Shown here: positions 1 through 13,105 of the stretch, piece by piece
Numbering within the stretch: the first letter of the stretch is position 1
Layout: every line of letters begins with the position of its first letter
Origin: Lamellibrachia satsuma
Lineage: Eukaryota > Annelida > Polychaeta > Sabellida > Siboglinidae
Assembly (NCBI GenBank): GCA_033239005.1
Contig: BSQZ01000053.1
Coordinates: 2,586,501 to 2,650,500 of the forward strand
DNA length: 64,000 nt
Reading direction: 5' to 3'
Position numbers and translations under genes: made by a program
The notes under the pieces: model-generated
Databases searched by the model: none
The model's input: only the letters and a program-made list of their open reading frames with translations
What the model was told of the DNA's origin: nothing

Positions 1-917
1 GTCTCAAATTGCGGATGTTGGTCAGTGTTGCAGCCGATTAAATCACTCACAAAAGATGCTCAAAAAGCCTGATTAGCACACGTAACTAGTAACCGTTCAA
101 TAAAGCTAGTCTAGAATTAATACCAACAATTAGCAATGACTAACAAGTAACAAATAACAATCGTAGTTGACGTTTTGCAAAGCAAAGATTTCACGTTGAC
201 CCAAATTAAATTATTGACATCAAGTGAGGCCGGGTCTAGGTCACGCGGCTCTTTATAAAGTGCTCTGTATCACTACGCGCGTGGAAGTAATTAGCCTAAT
301 ACTCTCACAACCATCGTTCGCATATAATCACTGCTGCACTGTTTCAGTGAGCTGCTTCTACGAGGCTATCTTGCTACCGGCTATATGTAATAACCGCATA
401 AAGTGACATATATATTGCCCTGTTATCCAGCATCAAATCATTTATGCGACCACTGTTACACAAATTCATGTATGTACATGTTGGATTAACAAGGTCATAT
501 ACAATCGTGAGGTTGTATATGAATGTAGCTATGTATTTACGCACTTATGTACACACGCACACCCTCAAGCCAGTCAACATGCATTCTTGTTTTGGAAGTA
601 ATATATAAAAAACTACGGAAATAGTTTTAACCCTATTTAGGTTTGTCTGGTTATGTGACGTTTATCCTGTAGCATAACTTATCCAAGCCAACGGTAGTTG
701 AGACGAAGGCGTTATTGTTTTACTCATAAACATTGCGAAAAGTCAAAGCCCAGTGGTACATGAGGAACACAATACGACACTGAGTTGACAGATAATGTGA
801 TTTTAATCTGATAGTCATGCTTCAATGGATTAGGAAACATGGCGACAGTTAAAAACTACACTAATGGGCGGTGACTCGCACACGATTGGAGACTTTAAAG
901 GTAGGTATGTCCTCATC

Positions 918-1130
918 TGAACACGCTGTGTACTGTGGTTGTCAGGGTGCTGTGGGAATGTGACTATCAGGGAGCCATGGGATTGCAGGGAGCTGTTGGA
1001 CTGTGAATGTCAAGGAGCTGTAGGACTGTGATTGTCACGGAGCTATAGGACTGTGACTGTCAGGTAGCTGTAGGATTGTGACTACCATGGAGCTGTGGGA
1101 CTGCGCGTGTGACTGTGAAATGATACAAAC
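918..1130 (+). repeat. 25-bp minisatellite array (degenerate)
   Basis: About eight degenerate units related to the 25-bp consensus gtgggactgtgactgtcagg + gagct. The same family and orientation occur in eight other arrays in the window. The U2 counterpart lies at 12,369-12,580. Confidence 0.88.
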
Positions 1131-1329
1131 GTTCAAACTTTGCCCCAATAAAATATCAGTATCGAGACACCTTGAAGAAACTCAGCTATTATGTGGGCCC
1201 AGGAGAGATAACGCTCAAAGCAGGTTACACATTTACCCCATGTGGGATCTTTTACTTCCCCTGGCATAGTCACCAGGTAGAAGGGATCAATAGTTTTTAG
1301 TATCCCTTCCAAAAGACACAGGCAATGTG

Positions 1330-1655
1330 AGGTGAACGAAATTGTCCAAGTTTCGAAAATGACAGCAGGTGGTTTTGAAAACGGTCAACCCTCGACGGAC
1401 AGTTCAACTCTCTATCGTGCAGCTACCGCGCCCCATTTATATGGCAACAATCTAAATCCCATATCTGAATGATACAAAGTCGTGACGTGAAGTATCCATT
1501 TTGTAGTAGGGAGAAATGAAGAAATACTGTTGTGATAGGATGACCGGTCGACCACTGCCCAGTCCTAAGCCATGCAGCAAGAGGACTCGAAACAGGGGCC
1601 TCTCAATTGAGGGTCCAACGTTCTAACCACGACGCCACCGCCACTCAGCACAGCC
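1330..1655 (-). repeat. SINE-like element, decayed copy
   Basis: Diverged copy of the element at 4,440-4,750. The second-module B box has decayed ('ggttttgaaaac' on the plus strand). The first module is still recognisable at 1,567-1,645. Confidence 0.5.
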
Positions 1656-2666
1656 TCAGACAAATTATCTTTTTACCACGAGTCACTGTGACTCAACTCG
1701 TATGAACTCATTTCTTAACATGTCCATCCCCCCCGCCCCCACCCCCCCACCCCGCCGGAAACGGAACATGCCAGCCACGAACACGATATACTTTATCACA
1801 GACGTCATCGGCTGGAGCAGTGGGTAAATGCACAGAATGTCGCCCCAACTGGCTTGGGGGCCGACATGTCCTTTCGTTGAATACACATGTACCGTTCACG
1901 CACTCAACCATATCCGTTAATCATATCTAGCCGCTTTTCTATGCTGGCTTTGATGGTTTTCATTGTCATGGCGCTCATATTCCACCGTGGATCGGGCCGC
2001 AGAAGATTTTAGATTAGATATTTATCCACACCTAGGCTTATGTATTTCTATAACCATACCTTTCATACGTAAATTATACCCGTGAGGCAATATATGTAGG
2101 CCCACGTATGAATGTATGGCAACATGTGATTTTAATCTCTTATATTTGATAGCAGTGTAGCTGCCAATGTGCTAGCGTTACACACGGTTCATGGCAGTGA
2201 GCAATCAGGTAGGTCACGACTTGATTGTCATGTTCTACTTCTCTTATTAGCTAAATATATTTGTAAATATCCCATTTTATCATTTGTGCTATTGGGAAGG
2301 TGGAGCATAACCGAATAGCTAATGTTTTTCGAGGACATAGTACTGTTACATTTCCGTATTGAAAATTGTAATTTTGACCAAGGCTGTGTGCTTGTGCCCC
2401 AAACTTGGAGGCATGTGCACGGAGACTCCATAAGCGCACTTGGTGCTAATGATGCATGAGGTTGCCAGGAATTGGTAATTTGGTGGTTGAATGGTTTGCC
2501 GGTTGAATATATAGGAGGAAACCCCTTCCCTGCAAATCCTCAGCCGCCACAACATTATGATCCATTCAGAAAAAAATTATTACAAATATCTACAACTGGA
2601 TATATAAATATTGTGTGAGGAAGGTCACAAAACACATTTATATTGTATATTAACAATACTGTTCAT

Positions 2667-2860
2667 CAGATGAAATACGTAGGCGTAAAGTAATTCCACC
2701 AATGTATAATTATGAATGCAGCACTGTCGTGAGATGTAATACGTAGGCGTAAAGTAATTCCACCAAGTATTATGAATGCAGCACTGTCGTGAGATGTAAT
2801 ACGTAGGCGTAAAGTAATTCCACCTATGTATAATTATGAACGCTGCATTGTCGTGAGAGT
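2667..2860 (+). repeat. Short tandem repeat, about 60-bp unit, three copies
   Basis: Unit contains 'atacgtaggcgtaaagtaat' and 'gcactgtcgtgag'. The single-copy equivalent is in the nested duplicate near 5,375-5,430. The U2 copy lies at 14,117-14,303. Confidence 0.85.
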
Positions 2861-3547
2861 ATAAACGTACGTTTGTATTTAGAACTGTTTAAAATGTGTA
2901 AACAGTAAAATTAGTGTCATTTTTAATTCATGCATAGCAGGCATAAAAACGCCACAAATGTCGATGAACATACAACTTGTACCCTTGTAGCATACGGGTG
3001 AAACTGCTTCTACACGTCGGGAACAGACGTGTCCTGTTTACAAGTCGCCAACTGGGGCTCCATTTTAACTTTTGAGTTCTCGACTGGTAACTATGACTTG
3101 AACATGGGTTCGTAAACTCTATTTACATGTCGTGAACTGGCAGTCACGGTCGGGTAAACACGAGCGCATTCGAACGCAGCGCGTGTACGGTCTTTGTTCC
3201 GGGCAATTTGGGTAAACGGGGATTTCCCAGCGGAAAACCCACATATTTCTTTGACGCAGCTTAATTAAATAACTTCTACGTGTAGACGTTACACGTTGGG
3301 CATGTTGAACTTCCCTAGTTATTAATAATTATAATAAAGATAGAATGTAATTATTATAAGCATTTGAGACAATTTTTTGGCGTAACTAGAATGACAATTA
3401 CAATATTTAAAAGTTGCTGTAACAGGAAGTATCACTGAACCGGTTAACAATAATAAAAATGAGGAATATGTCACATAACCACAGTTGCACTCACTTTCGA
3501 TTAACATCGTGTAGCTTTTCTAATAACTTTACATAGATGTCATTAAC

Positions 3548-4215
3548 CCAATATCAGACTCAGTGTGACTGTGACCGTCAGGAATCTGTGGGACTATGAC
3601 TGTCAGGAATCTGTGGGACTGTGACTGTCAGGGAGCTGTGTGACTGTGACCGTCAGGAATCTGTGGGACTGTGACTGTCAGGGAGCTGTGGGACTGTGGC
3701 TGTCAGGGAGCTGTGGGACTGTGGCTGTCAGGGAGCTGTGGGACTGTGACTCTCCGGGAGCTGTGGGACTGTGACTGTCAGGTAGCTGTGGGACTGTGGT
3801 TGTCAGGGAGCTGTGGGACTGTGATTGTCAGGGGCTTAGGAACTGTGACTGTCAGGGAGCTGTGGGACTGTGACTGTCAGGAATATGTGGGACTGTGACT
3901 GTCAGGGAGCTGTGGGACTGGGACTGTCAGGGAGCTGTGGGACCGTGATTGTCAAGGAGCTGTAGGACTGCAGGGATCGGTGGGACCGTGATTGTCAAGG
4001 AGCTGTAGGACTGCAGGGAGCGGTGGGACCGTGATTGTCAAGGAGCTGTAGGACTGCAGGGAGCGGTGGGACCGTGATTGTCAAGGAGCTGTAGGACTGC
4101 AGGGAGCGGTGGGACTGTGATTGTCAGTGAATTGTAGGACTGTCAGGGAGCTGTAGGACTGTGACTGACGCGGAGCTGTAAGACTGTCAGGGATTTGTAG
4201 GACTGTGAGTGTAAC
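3548..4215 (+). repeat. 25-bp minisatellite array with 43-bp higher-order units
   Basis: Units of 25 bp built on ctgtgggactgtgactgtca + gggag. From about 3,940 a 43-bp compound unit (short form with 'gactgcagggagcgg' plus 'gtgattgtcaaggagctg') repeats about four times. Open reading frames across the array follow from the repeat and do not indicate a gene. Confidence 0.92.
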
Positions 4216-4439
4216 TGTGAAATGATACAAACGTTCAAACTTTGCTCCAATAAAATATCAGTATCGAGACACCTTGAAAAAACTCAGCTATTATGTGGGC
4301 TTATGAAATATGACGCTCAAAGCAGGTTACTCATTTATACCATGTGGAATCTATTACTTCCACTGGCATAGCCACCAGGTAAAATGGACAAACGGCTTTT
4401 AATGTCCTTTCCAAAAGACACAGGCAATGTGGGGTGAAC

Positions 4440-4750
4440 GAAATTGTCCAAGTTTCGAAAACGGCATCAGGTGGTTTCGAACCCCGGTCAACCGTCGACC
4501 GACAGTTCGACGCTCAATCGCACAGCTACCGCGCCCCATTAATATGGCAACATTTAAATCCCATATCTTAATGATACAAAGTCGTGATGTGCAGTCCATA
4601 TTGTAGTAGGGGAGAATGAGGGAAAACTGTTGTGGTAGGAGTAGGATCACCGGTCGACCACTGCCCAGTCCTAAACCATGCAGTAAGAGGACTCGAAACA
4701 CGGGCCTCTCGATTGAGGGTCCAAAGTTCTAACCACGACGCCACCGATCC
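4440..4750 (-). repeat. SINE-like element with two tRNA-like modules
   Basis: Read on the minus strand, two tRNA-like stretches follow each other. The first (4,750-4,680) begins 'ggtggcgtcgtggttagaac' and has a B-box-like gtttcgagtcc at 4,689-4,699. The second (about 4,545-4,465) begins 'gcgcggtagctgtgcgattg' and has a canonical B box ggttcgaaacc at 4,473-4,483. Related copies lie at 1,330-1,655, 12,785-13,105, 16,020-16,330 and (first module only) 21,116-21,190. Neither module is a convincing functional tRNA. Their tRNA origin is inferred from the promoter boxes. Confidence 0.55.
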
Positions 4751-6231
4751 TCAGCGCAGTCTCTGACAAATATTTTTTACCACGAGTCACTGTGACTCAA
4801 CTCGTTTGAATTCATTTCTTAACAAGTGCTGATACTCCACCGTGGACAGGCCGCAGACGATTTTAGGTTAGATGTTTACCCACACTCAGGCTTATGCATT
4901 TCTATAGCCATAGTTTGATATGTTACATATACCCGTGAGCCAAATATATGTAGACCCACGTGTATATGTATGCCAGCTTGTGATTTTAATCTCTTATATA
5001 CTTGATAGCGGTGTAGCTACCAATATGCTAAGGGCCTAGACTGCTACATTTCCGTATCGAAAATTGTAATTTTGACCAAGGCTGTGTGCTTGTGCCCCAA
5101 ACTTGGAGGCATGTGCACGGAGCCTCCATAAGCGCACTTGGTGCTAATGATGCATGAGGTTGCCAGGATTTGGTAATTTGGTGGTTGAATGGTTTGCATG
5201 TTGAATATGTAGGAGGAAACCCCTTCCCTGCAAATCCTCAGCCGCCACAGCATTATGATCCAATCAGAAAAAAGTTAAAACAAATATCTACAACTGGGTA
5301 TATAAATATTGTGTAAGCAAAGTCACAAACATATTTATATTGTAAGTTAACAATACTATTCATCAGATGTTATAAGTAATGTAATTCCACCAATGTAAAA
5401 TTATGAATGCTGCATTGTCGTGAGAGTACAAACCTACGTTTGATTTTAAAACTGTCATTTTTAATGCATGCATACTAGGCATAGAAACGCCACAAATGTC
5501 GTTGAACATACAACTTGTACAATTGTAGCATACGGGTGTAACTGCTTCTACACGTCAAGAACAGACGTGTATGTCTACGGGCAAACAGCGTATAATAAAC
5601 TATGCTGCATTCCAATGCACTCGTGTTTACGGTGAACACGAGTACACGATATGTAGATAGATACCACGCCAACTGGTGCTCCCTTTTAACTTTTGAGTTC
5701 TCGACTGGTAACGACGAATTGAATAGGGATCGTGAACTCTATTTACATGTCGTGAACCGATATTCACGGTCGGGGAGACACGATCGCATTCGACCGCAGC
5801 GCGGTTCCGCTCTTTGCTGGAGGTAATTTGGGTAAACGAAGCACGGGTATTTCCCAGTGAAAAGCCCACATATTTCGGTGACGTGGTTTAATTGAACAAC
5901 TTCTACGTACAGATGTTACACGATTGGCGTGTTGAACCTCCGTAATTATTAATAATTATAATAAAGATAGAATGTAATTATTATAAACACTGGAGACCAG
6001 GTTTTGGGGTCGTAACTAGAATGAAAATTACAATACTTAAAAGTTGCTGTAACAGGAAGTAACATTAGTCCGGCTTAAAATAATAAAAACGATGAATATG
6101 TCATATGACCACAGTTGCATTTACTTTATTTTCACATCGTGTAGCTTTTTCAGTAACTTTACAGATATGTCAATAACAGTTATGGTTGATTTTGATTATG
6201 ATATGATTTCCCACACAATCAAGTTGAATCA

Positions 6232-6742
6232 ACAAGACTGTGACTGCCACGGACTTGTGAGGCTGTGACTGCCAGAGAGCTGTAAGACTGTGACTGTCAC
6301 GGACCTGTGAGGCTGTGACTGCCATAGAGCTGTGTGACTGTGACTGTCACGGACCTGTGAGGCTGTGACTGCCACGGACCTGTGAGGCTGTGACTGTCAC
6401 GGACCTGTGAAGCTGTGACTGCCACGGACCTGTGACGCTGTGACTGCCACGGACCTGTGAGGCTGTGACTGTCACGGACCTGTGTGACTGTGACTGTCAC
6501 GGACCTGTGAGGCTGTGACTGCCAGAGAGCTGTAAGATTGTGACTGTCACGGACCTGTGAGGCTGTGACTGCCAGAGAGCTGTGAGGCTGTGACTGTCAC
6601 GGACCTGTGAAGCTGTGACTGCCACGGACTTGTGAGGCTGTGACTGCCACGGACCTGTGAGGCTGTGACTGCCACGGACCTGTGAGGCTGTGACTCTCAC
6701 GGACCTGTGAAGCTGTGACTGTCACGGACCTGTGAGGCTATG
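6232..6742 (+). repeat. 25-bp minisatellite array, variant consensus, abutting an FGD exon
   Basis: About 20 units of a variant (gctgtgactgccacggacct + gtgag). The last unit ends directly at the 48-bp FGD exon homologue starting at 6,745, in the place of the pyrimidine tract and AG found before the same exon in U3 (45,208). Confidence 0.93.
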
Positions 6743-6744
6743 AT

Positions 6745-6792
6745 GAGATTAATGACACGATAGCTGGTTGTTCCCATACTTCACAGATATGC
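6745..6792 (+). pseudogene. FGD 16-codon linker exon homologue without splice acceptor (cassette 1)
   Basis: Reads EINDTIAGCSHTSQIC with a good donor (gtaagt) at 6,793. In cassette 3 the same exon (45,208) follows 'tttatctctag'. Here the preceding bases are minisatellite units ('ctgtgaggctatgat') with no pyrimidine tract; the only AG nearby falls inside the codon gag. Skipping it would keep phase 0 into the FYVE exon. Confidence 0.7.
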
Positions 6793-9262
6793 GTAAGTAC
6801 TGATGACTAAATGTTTAAATTAATACGGTGTCACTTGAGTTGCTGATATTCTTTCTTTGATTTTTGATAAATTGATGTTAAACCACTGCGTTTTCATGTA
6901 GAATCATGTGTAGCAGTGATGCTTGGCTCCAATACTCGGAGTATTGCAGTATTACGTATGTTTGCATAATTTTTGTACAGTATGCAGTACTGAGTATGTA
7001 ACTTGCAATATTTCAAGTTGTTATTTTGTGGACATTTTTGTGGGATCATTTCCCTGAACCGATACATCGGACAGGAGCTCCCCAGTCCTACTCCAGCTTG
7101 TGTCACATGACCTTGCACATGTGACTCGCCCATAAATTCAAGTTCTAGGAAATCGGAAAGCCAATCCATTCAATTAATAAGTCTCTTGCATTCTCGCAGA
7201 GTGTTTCGTGTGATGCTAATAAGAGCGTGAATTGTTTCAGACACAAACTGAAACCCTTGGTACGCAGGCGCCGTCGTGGACCAAGGATCAGAATGCACCC
7301 AAGTGCATGCAATGTTCTGCAGGATTCACCCCAATTTTCCGGAGACATCACTGCCGAGCTTGTGGGCATGTAAGTTGTCAACACTCCAATTTCATCATCT
7401 TTATCCTGACACAAATGTACCCGGTTTACTGTATTGCATTGTAAAGTTATTCACGAATCTGTGAAATGGTAACTAGGATGAGTAATTCAGTGAGCTTAGG
7501 TAACAATGCTAGATGAAGTACAGTGATTTTACCTAACCACAACAATGGAGGAAATATGGGGATATGTGGATATCTGAAGGCTACTTACACTGCCACATAA
7601 AAGGTTGCACATAGTTATTATATTATCATCTTTGTAATATGTATAACAATGATTATGGTGCAATTACAAATGTAGCGACCATGAACATTTGCAACTGTAG
7701 GTGGTGTGTCGGAACTGTTCAAGCCACAAGGTCCTACTGTCATACAATGATCAGATGAACCGTGTGTGCGACAAATGCTACAATACTCTATTACAAGGTG
7801 GCTCTGTAAGTACAATGACACCCGGTTCCCATGTGTACTTAAGCAGAGGCCTATGTGCAGGTGAATACTGTTTCTATTGAGACTAAGAAAGTAGCAGTAA
7901 GTATACGTCATCTAAGTTCTTTATTGTGTTTAATATGTGGCACTAACTATTCCACGTTTTCTGTTTGCTTATTTGTTTAACAGGCTAATTGACGTTGTGT
8001 GTTTTTGATAGGCAAAGACCAAACTCACCTGTGGCTTTCTACACATATCCACTGACACGAAACACTGGCAGAAACAATACTTTGTCGTGTACAGTGATTT
8101 TGTATTGCGCTCCTTCAAAGATGCCGAGGTATGTTTCACATCTACGTGCATACATCATCTAAACATGCACACATACACACGTGTGAACCAGTTGAGTATG
8201 GCATCTGCATATGTATACAAGCATGCATGTATGTTTGCAGAAATTTACAAGCAAACAATACGTGTACGCATATACTTATATACTCAAACACACATGGGAC
8301 AGAGAGCGAAATGTTCATCTCTACAGGGAAAGCACGATCACCCTCAATTGTAGAATTGATCAAATCTATTATTAATTTGTTCTCATGGTGTTACAATACC
8401 TTATATTATTTGTACTTGATAACGTTAGCAAATGAAAATGGGTAAATACCTTTGCCTCCAGAGTTCTTGTAATCAGAAACATTTTGCTAAGAATTTATCA
8501 CGATGTATGTACTTAATGACAAATAACTGGAACACTATGCTACTCTTCCACAGGATTCCCCTGTCTTGACGTTCATGCCATTGTCAGGCTACACATTATC
8601 AGAGGCATGTGCAAATACGAGACGCTACGTGTTCAAACTATTTCGTGTCGGACAGAAAGACGTCTACTACTTCCAGGCAGAAAATCAATGTGACCTCGTT
8701 AGGTATGCAATGGTTGTCCTCTCTATCAAGCAGAGAAACTTGCCAGGTGATAAGTGTCGTGCATTTGTTTGGGTTACTAACTAGATTGGTGAAAGACAAA
8801 GTGTAACAATCATAAGTGTATTGCTATTAAGTTTCGGCTATGCTTGAAGGCATTTGAAAAACCGATAATGTTAATGTTGAAACCGTACCCACGCCATAGT
8901 TATCTTTAGAGCACTAATGTGTTTGTAAGGGCATGCGTCTATGCAAACACAATATAGAACGTATATATTTTTTGGTTTAGGTTTATTTCATAATGGCTAC
9001 TAATAAGACAAATTCACTGTTTAAATTGCCAGAACTATGGCATACAAAAAAACGACGTAAGCCAATAATGATGCTCAGAATTTCGGAAAGAGTATTAGAA
9101 GTTTAATGATAACACAGGCAGTGGCATATGATCAGAAAAATTATAATCGTGAATCGTGTGTCTGTCGATAGGTGGACATCAGGCTTGGAGATGGCTATAA
9201 AAGGAAAGGTTATTTTGTGCGGCGACAGCAGTCAGAACAACACGTTGGAAGACAGTGATTGA
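6745..9262 (+). CDS. FGD-like C-terminal cassette 1: FYVE zinc finger and second PH domain
   Basis: Family knowledge: FGD proteins are Cdc42/Rho exchange factors ordered DH, PH, FYVE, PH; the FYVE finger binds PI3P. Only the end of such a protein is seen. Exons: 7241-7369 (43 codons: WTKD, then [10 protein letters not shown], the FYVE signature), 7701-7805 (VVCRNC to RVCDKC, closing the finger), 7861-7896 (12-codon microexon after a 55-bp intron), 8012-8128 (PH start, GFLHIS, W, YFVVY), 8554-8702 (PH strands, YVFKLF, YYFQAENQ), 9172-9262 (C-terminal PH helix WTSGLEMAIKG, then TGA). All joins have matching phases (0, 0, 0, 0, 2) and GT-AG ends. VVCR replaces the VVCG of the other copies. An upstream 48-bp exon homologue (6745-6792) lacks an acceptor. 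No DH or first-PH exon lies upstream in this window. It could be functional or a relic. Confidence 0.8.
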
Positions 9263-9719
9263 GTGCTAGATTCATTCTGCTGAGATTAATGATACAAAAA
9301 CGTATTGCTTTTAATCGTATTCTAACAATATTCTAACAACGTGACGTCACAAATGTGTTTTGACCGTTATCTATTCATGAGAATTGATCTTGCCGTTCAG
9401 TGCACTTACGCACAGATGTCGACAATTTTCTATGACCTTCGACGCAGTTCGTCGGGGTCAGCGAGTATTATCACCCGTGACATTATCGTCCGTCCATATA
9501 CATTGTAAACATGATAAAATTAAACAGATAATGGTCAAAATATATTTTAAATAGTCAGATGTTGTGATTTCGTAGCTCGCAAAAAGATAGGGTACACAAT
9601 CCGTCGGCTGATACATATGACTTGTGTGCAGCATATTACTAACTAATTGATGTACGGGATGCGTATAACTGATTGATTGGTTTGCACGATGTGTACATGA
9701 TGTTCATAATTGATTACGT

Positions 9720-10065
<346 letters not shown>

Positions 10066-10071
10066 AGTGAA

Positions 10072-10482
10072 CCACACAGTATGGAGTAGATGTATGTTAG
10101 ATATTTGTGTTAACATTATTGTATAGTTCATCACCACACAGTATGAATTAGATGTATGTTTGATATTTGTGTCGACATTATTTTATAGCTCATCACCAAA
10201 CAGTATGGATTAGATGTATGTTAGATATTTGTGTCGACATTATTGTATAGCTCATCACCAAACAGTATGGATTAGATGTATGTTAGATATTTGTGTCGAC
10301 ATTATTGTATAGCTCATCACCAAACAGTATGGATTAGATGTATGTTAGATATTTGTGTCCACATTATTGTATAGCTCATCACCACATAGTATGGATTAGA
10401 TGTATGTTAGATATTTGTGTCCATATTATTGCATAGCTCATCACCACACAGTATGGATTAGATATATGTTAGATATTTGGGA
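10072..10482 (+). repeat. Tandem repeat, 62-bp unit, about 6.5 copies
   Basis: Units start at 'agtatggattagatg' and contain 'ttgtgtcgacattattgtat' followed by agctcatcacca. Neighbouring central copies are almost identical. Confidence 0.93.
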
Positions 10483-10775
10483 TTGATGTAGTATATTGTT
10501 CAATATTGTGAAATGATTGGTTACATGGTTAAAGTAAAGTAAATGTCTGAAGTGCTTATATACCAGTATATGTAGCACTTCTAGCAGAACAAATATTTTG
10601 GTATTCAAAGTTAAAGAAACAGCTCTCGTGTGACGAGAAAGACAACTTGTTATGCAAATGATGATATATAGATCTGTATTTTTTTAATATAAATAATGTG
10701 TAACTATTAAATTGTATTCTATGTGTATTTATAGCAACGTAAGTTTTGTTTTCATTTACTCTTTTCAAGAGGTAT

Positions 10776-10852
10776 ATATGGAGGGAGCCATGGGATATAT
10801 GGAGGGAGCCATGGTATATATGGAGGGAGCCATGGTATATATGGAATACTGG
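10776..10852 (+). repeat. Tandem repeat, 21-bp unit, three copies
   Basis: Unit ggtatatatggagggagcca + t. Absent from the U3 equivalent at about 47,965, so it arose after U1 and U3 separated. Confidence 0.9.
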
Positions 10853-11254
10853 AGTTTTCTCTCATGTATCTACTATAATTCAAACGATGACAGCTCGTCC
10901 TATTTTTGAAACAAACTTGTTTCATTAAAACATGTTCTGTCACCAATAGACGAGAATTGAAAAGCACAGACGAGGGCAAATAATGAGATTATGGATACTT
11001 TGGGAGAGGGATATGAATGAAGAATGCAGCAAACGAGGGGGACATCAAAGACACTTCTTGGACATAACGAGTAAAATACGGCTCGAAATTAACGTTTTTG
11101 GGCAGTGGGCCATTGGTCGACCAGTTCTATAAATCTTGTGTTCTTGCCAAATTGCTGGTGGTCTGTATATTTGTAACATCAAACTCTATATGCATTCTGC
11201 CTGTAAAACCGTAATTTGTATTATATTTAACTACTCATTGTCAGGTACGTTAAC

Positions 11255-11340
11255 ATGTCGGGACAGCCGACGTGGCCGACGTGTTCCCGGCCACCCAGAC
11301 GACAATACCGGGAGTCGATGGCGACATAAAGGACATTAAG
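11255..11340 (+). pseudogene. Frameshifted homologue of the small reading frame at 48,359
   Basis: Matches the start of the 48,359 reading frame (MSG..ADVADVF) but has one base fewer after 'atgtcggg', so the frame is lost at codon 3. Several CpG-to-TpG type changes follow. Confidence 0.5.
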
Positions 11341-12368
11341 CAATAACATATACAGACATGCTGACATACACACACGCACGCACGCACACTCGCACACTTC
11401 GTCCAATTATCCAAACGAGTGGCGATAACCTTCCACTGCCCAACGCAGATGGTCTCAAATTGCGGATGTTGGTCAGTGTTGCAGCCGATTAAATCACTCA
11501 CAAAAGATGCTCAAAAAGCCTGATTAGCACACGTAACTAGTAACCGTTCAATAAAGCTAGTCTAGAATTAATACCAACAATTAGCAATGACTAACAAGTA
11601 ACAAATAACAATCGTAGTTGACGTTTTGCAAAGCAAAGATTTCACGTTGACCCAAATTAAATTATTGACATCAAGTGAGGCCGGGTCTAGGTCACGCGGC
11701 TCTTTATAAAGTGCTCTGTATCACTACGCGCGTGGAAGTAATTAGCCTAATACTCTCACAACCATCGTTCGCATATAATCCCTGCTGCACTGTTTCAGTG
11801 AGCTGCTTCTACGAGGCTATCTTGCTACCGGCTATACGTAATAACCGCATAAAGTGACATATATATTGCCCTGTTATCCAGCATCAAATCATTTATGCGA
11901 CCACTGTTACACAAATTCATGTATGTACATGTTGGATTAACAAGGTCATATACAATCGTGAGGTTGTATATGAATGTAGCTATGTATTTACGCACTTATG
12001 TACACACGCACACCCTCAAGCCAGTCAACATGCATTCTTGTTTTGGAAGTAATATATAAAAAACTACGGAAATAGTTTTAACCCTATTTAGGTTTGTCTG
12101 GTTATGTGACGTTTATCCTGTAGCATAACTTATCCAAGCCAACGGTAGTTGAGACGACGGCGTTATTGTTTTACTCATAAACATTGCGAAAAGTCAAAGC
12201 CCAGTGGTACATGAGGAACACAATACGACACTGAGTTGACAGATAATGTGATTTTAATCTGATAGTCATGCTTCAATGGATTAGGAAACATGGCGACAGT
12301 TAAAAACTACACTAATGGGCGGTGACTCGCACACGATTGGAGACTTTAAAGGTAGGTATGTCCTCATC

Positions 12369-12580
12369 TGAACACGCTGTGTACTGTGGTTGTCAGGGAG
12401 CTGTGGGAATGTGACTATCAGGGAGCCATGGGATTGCAGGGAGCTGTTGGACTGTGAATGTCAAGGAGCTGTAGGACTGTGATTGTCACGGAGCTATAAG
12501 ACTGTGACTGTCAGGTAGCTGTAGGATTGTGACTACCATGGAGCTGTGGGACTGCGCGTGTGACTGTGAAATGATACAAA
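12369..12580 (+). repeat. 25-bp minisatellite array (U2 copy)
   Basis: Near-identical counterpart of the array at 918-1,130. Confidence 0.88.
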
Positions 12581-12784
12581 CGTTCAAACTTTGCCCCAAT
12601 AAAATATCAGTATCGAGACACCTTGAAGAAACTCAGCTATTATGTGGGCCCAGGAGAGATGACGCTCAAAGCAGGTTACACGTTTACCCCATGTGGGATC
12701 TTTTACTTCCCCTGGCATAGTCACCAGGTAGAAGGGATCAACAGCTTTTAGTATCCCTTCCAAAAGACACAGGCAATGTGAGGT

Positions 12785-13105
12785 GAACGAAATTGTCCAA
12801 GTTTCGAAAATGACAGCAGGTGGTTTTGAAAACGGTCAACCCTCGACGGACAGTTCGACTCTCTATCGTGCAGCTACCGCGCCCCATTTATATGGCAACA
12901 ATCTAAATCCCATATCTAAATGATACAAAGTCGTGACGTGAAGTATCCATTTTGTAGTAGGGAGAAATGAAGAAATACTGTTGTGATAGGATGACCGGTC
13001 GACCACTGCCCAGTCCTAAGCCATGCAGCAAGAGGACTCGAAACAGGGGCCTCTCAATTGAGGGTCCAACGTTCTAACCACGACGCCACCGCCACTCAGC
13101 ACAGC
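12785..13105 (-). repeat. SINE-like element, decayed copy (U2)
   Basis: U2 counterpart of 1,330-1,655. Confidence 0.5.

Larger units (their letters stand above)
1110..6170 (+). repeat. Nested older duplication inside U1
   Basis: Two diverged blocks, about 1,110-3,545 and 4,215-6,165, follow the same order: motif around 'aatgatacaaacgttcaaac', SINE-like modules, C-rich or shortened stretch, 'ggaggaaacccc' block, TATAAATATTGTG block, 'acgtcg' block, AT-rich 'attaataattataataaag' block. The same pair recurs in U2 (12,560-15,000 and 15,795-17,750). Minisatellite arrays sit before, between and after the two blocks. Confidence 0.88.

Noticed and set aside
5602..5869. Opposing frames of about 75-100 codons conserved in U1 and U2
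   Set aside because: Conservation follows from the recent duplication. The older nested copy near 3,120-3,240 is interrupted by stops, and no splice sites fit.
10072..10482. Regularly spaced 62-bp repeats considered as a CRISPR-like array
   Set aside because: There are no spacers: the whole 62-bp unit repeats, and the host is an animal.
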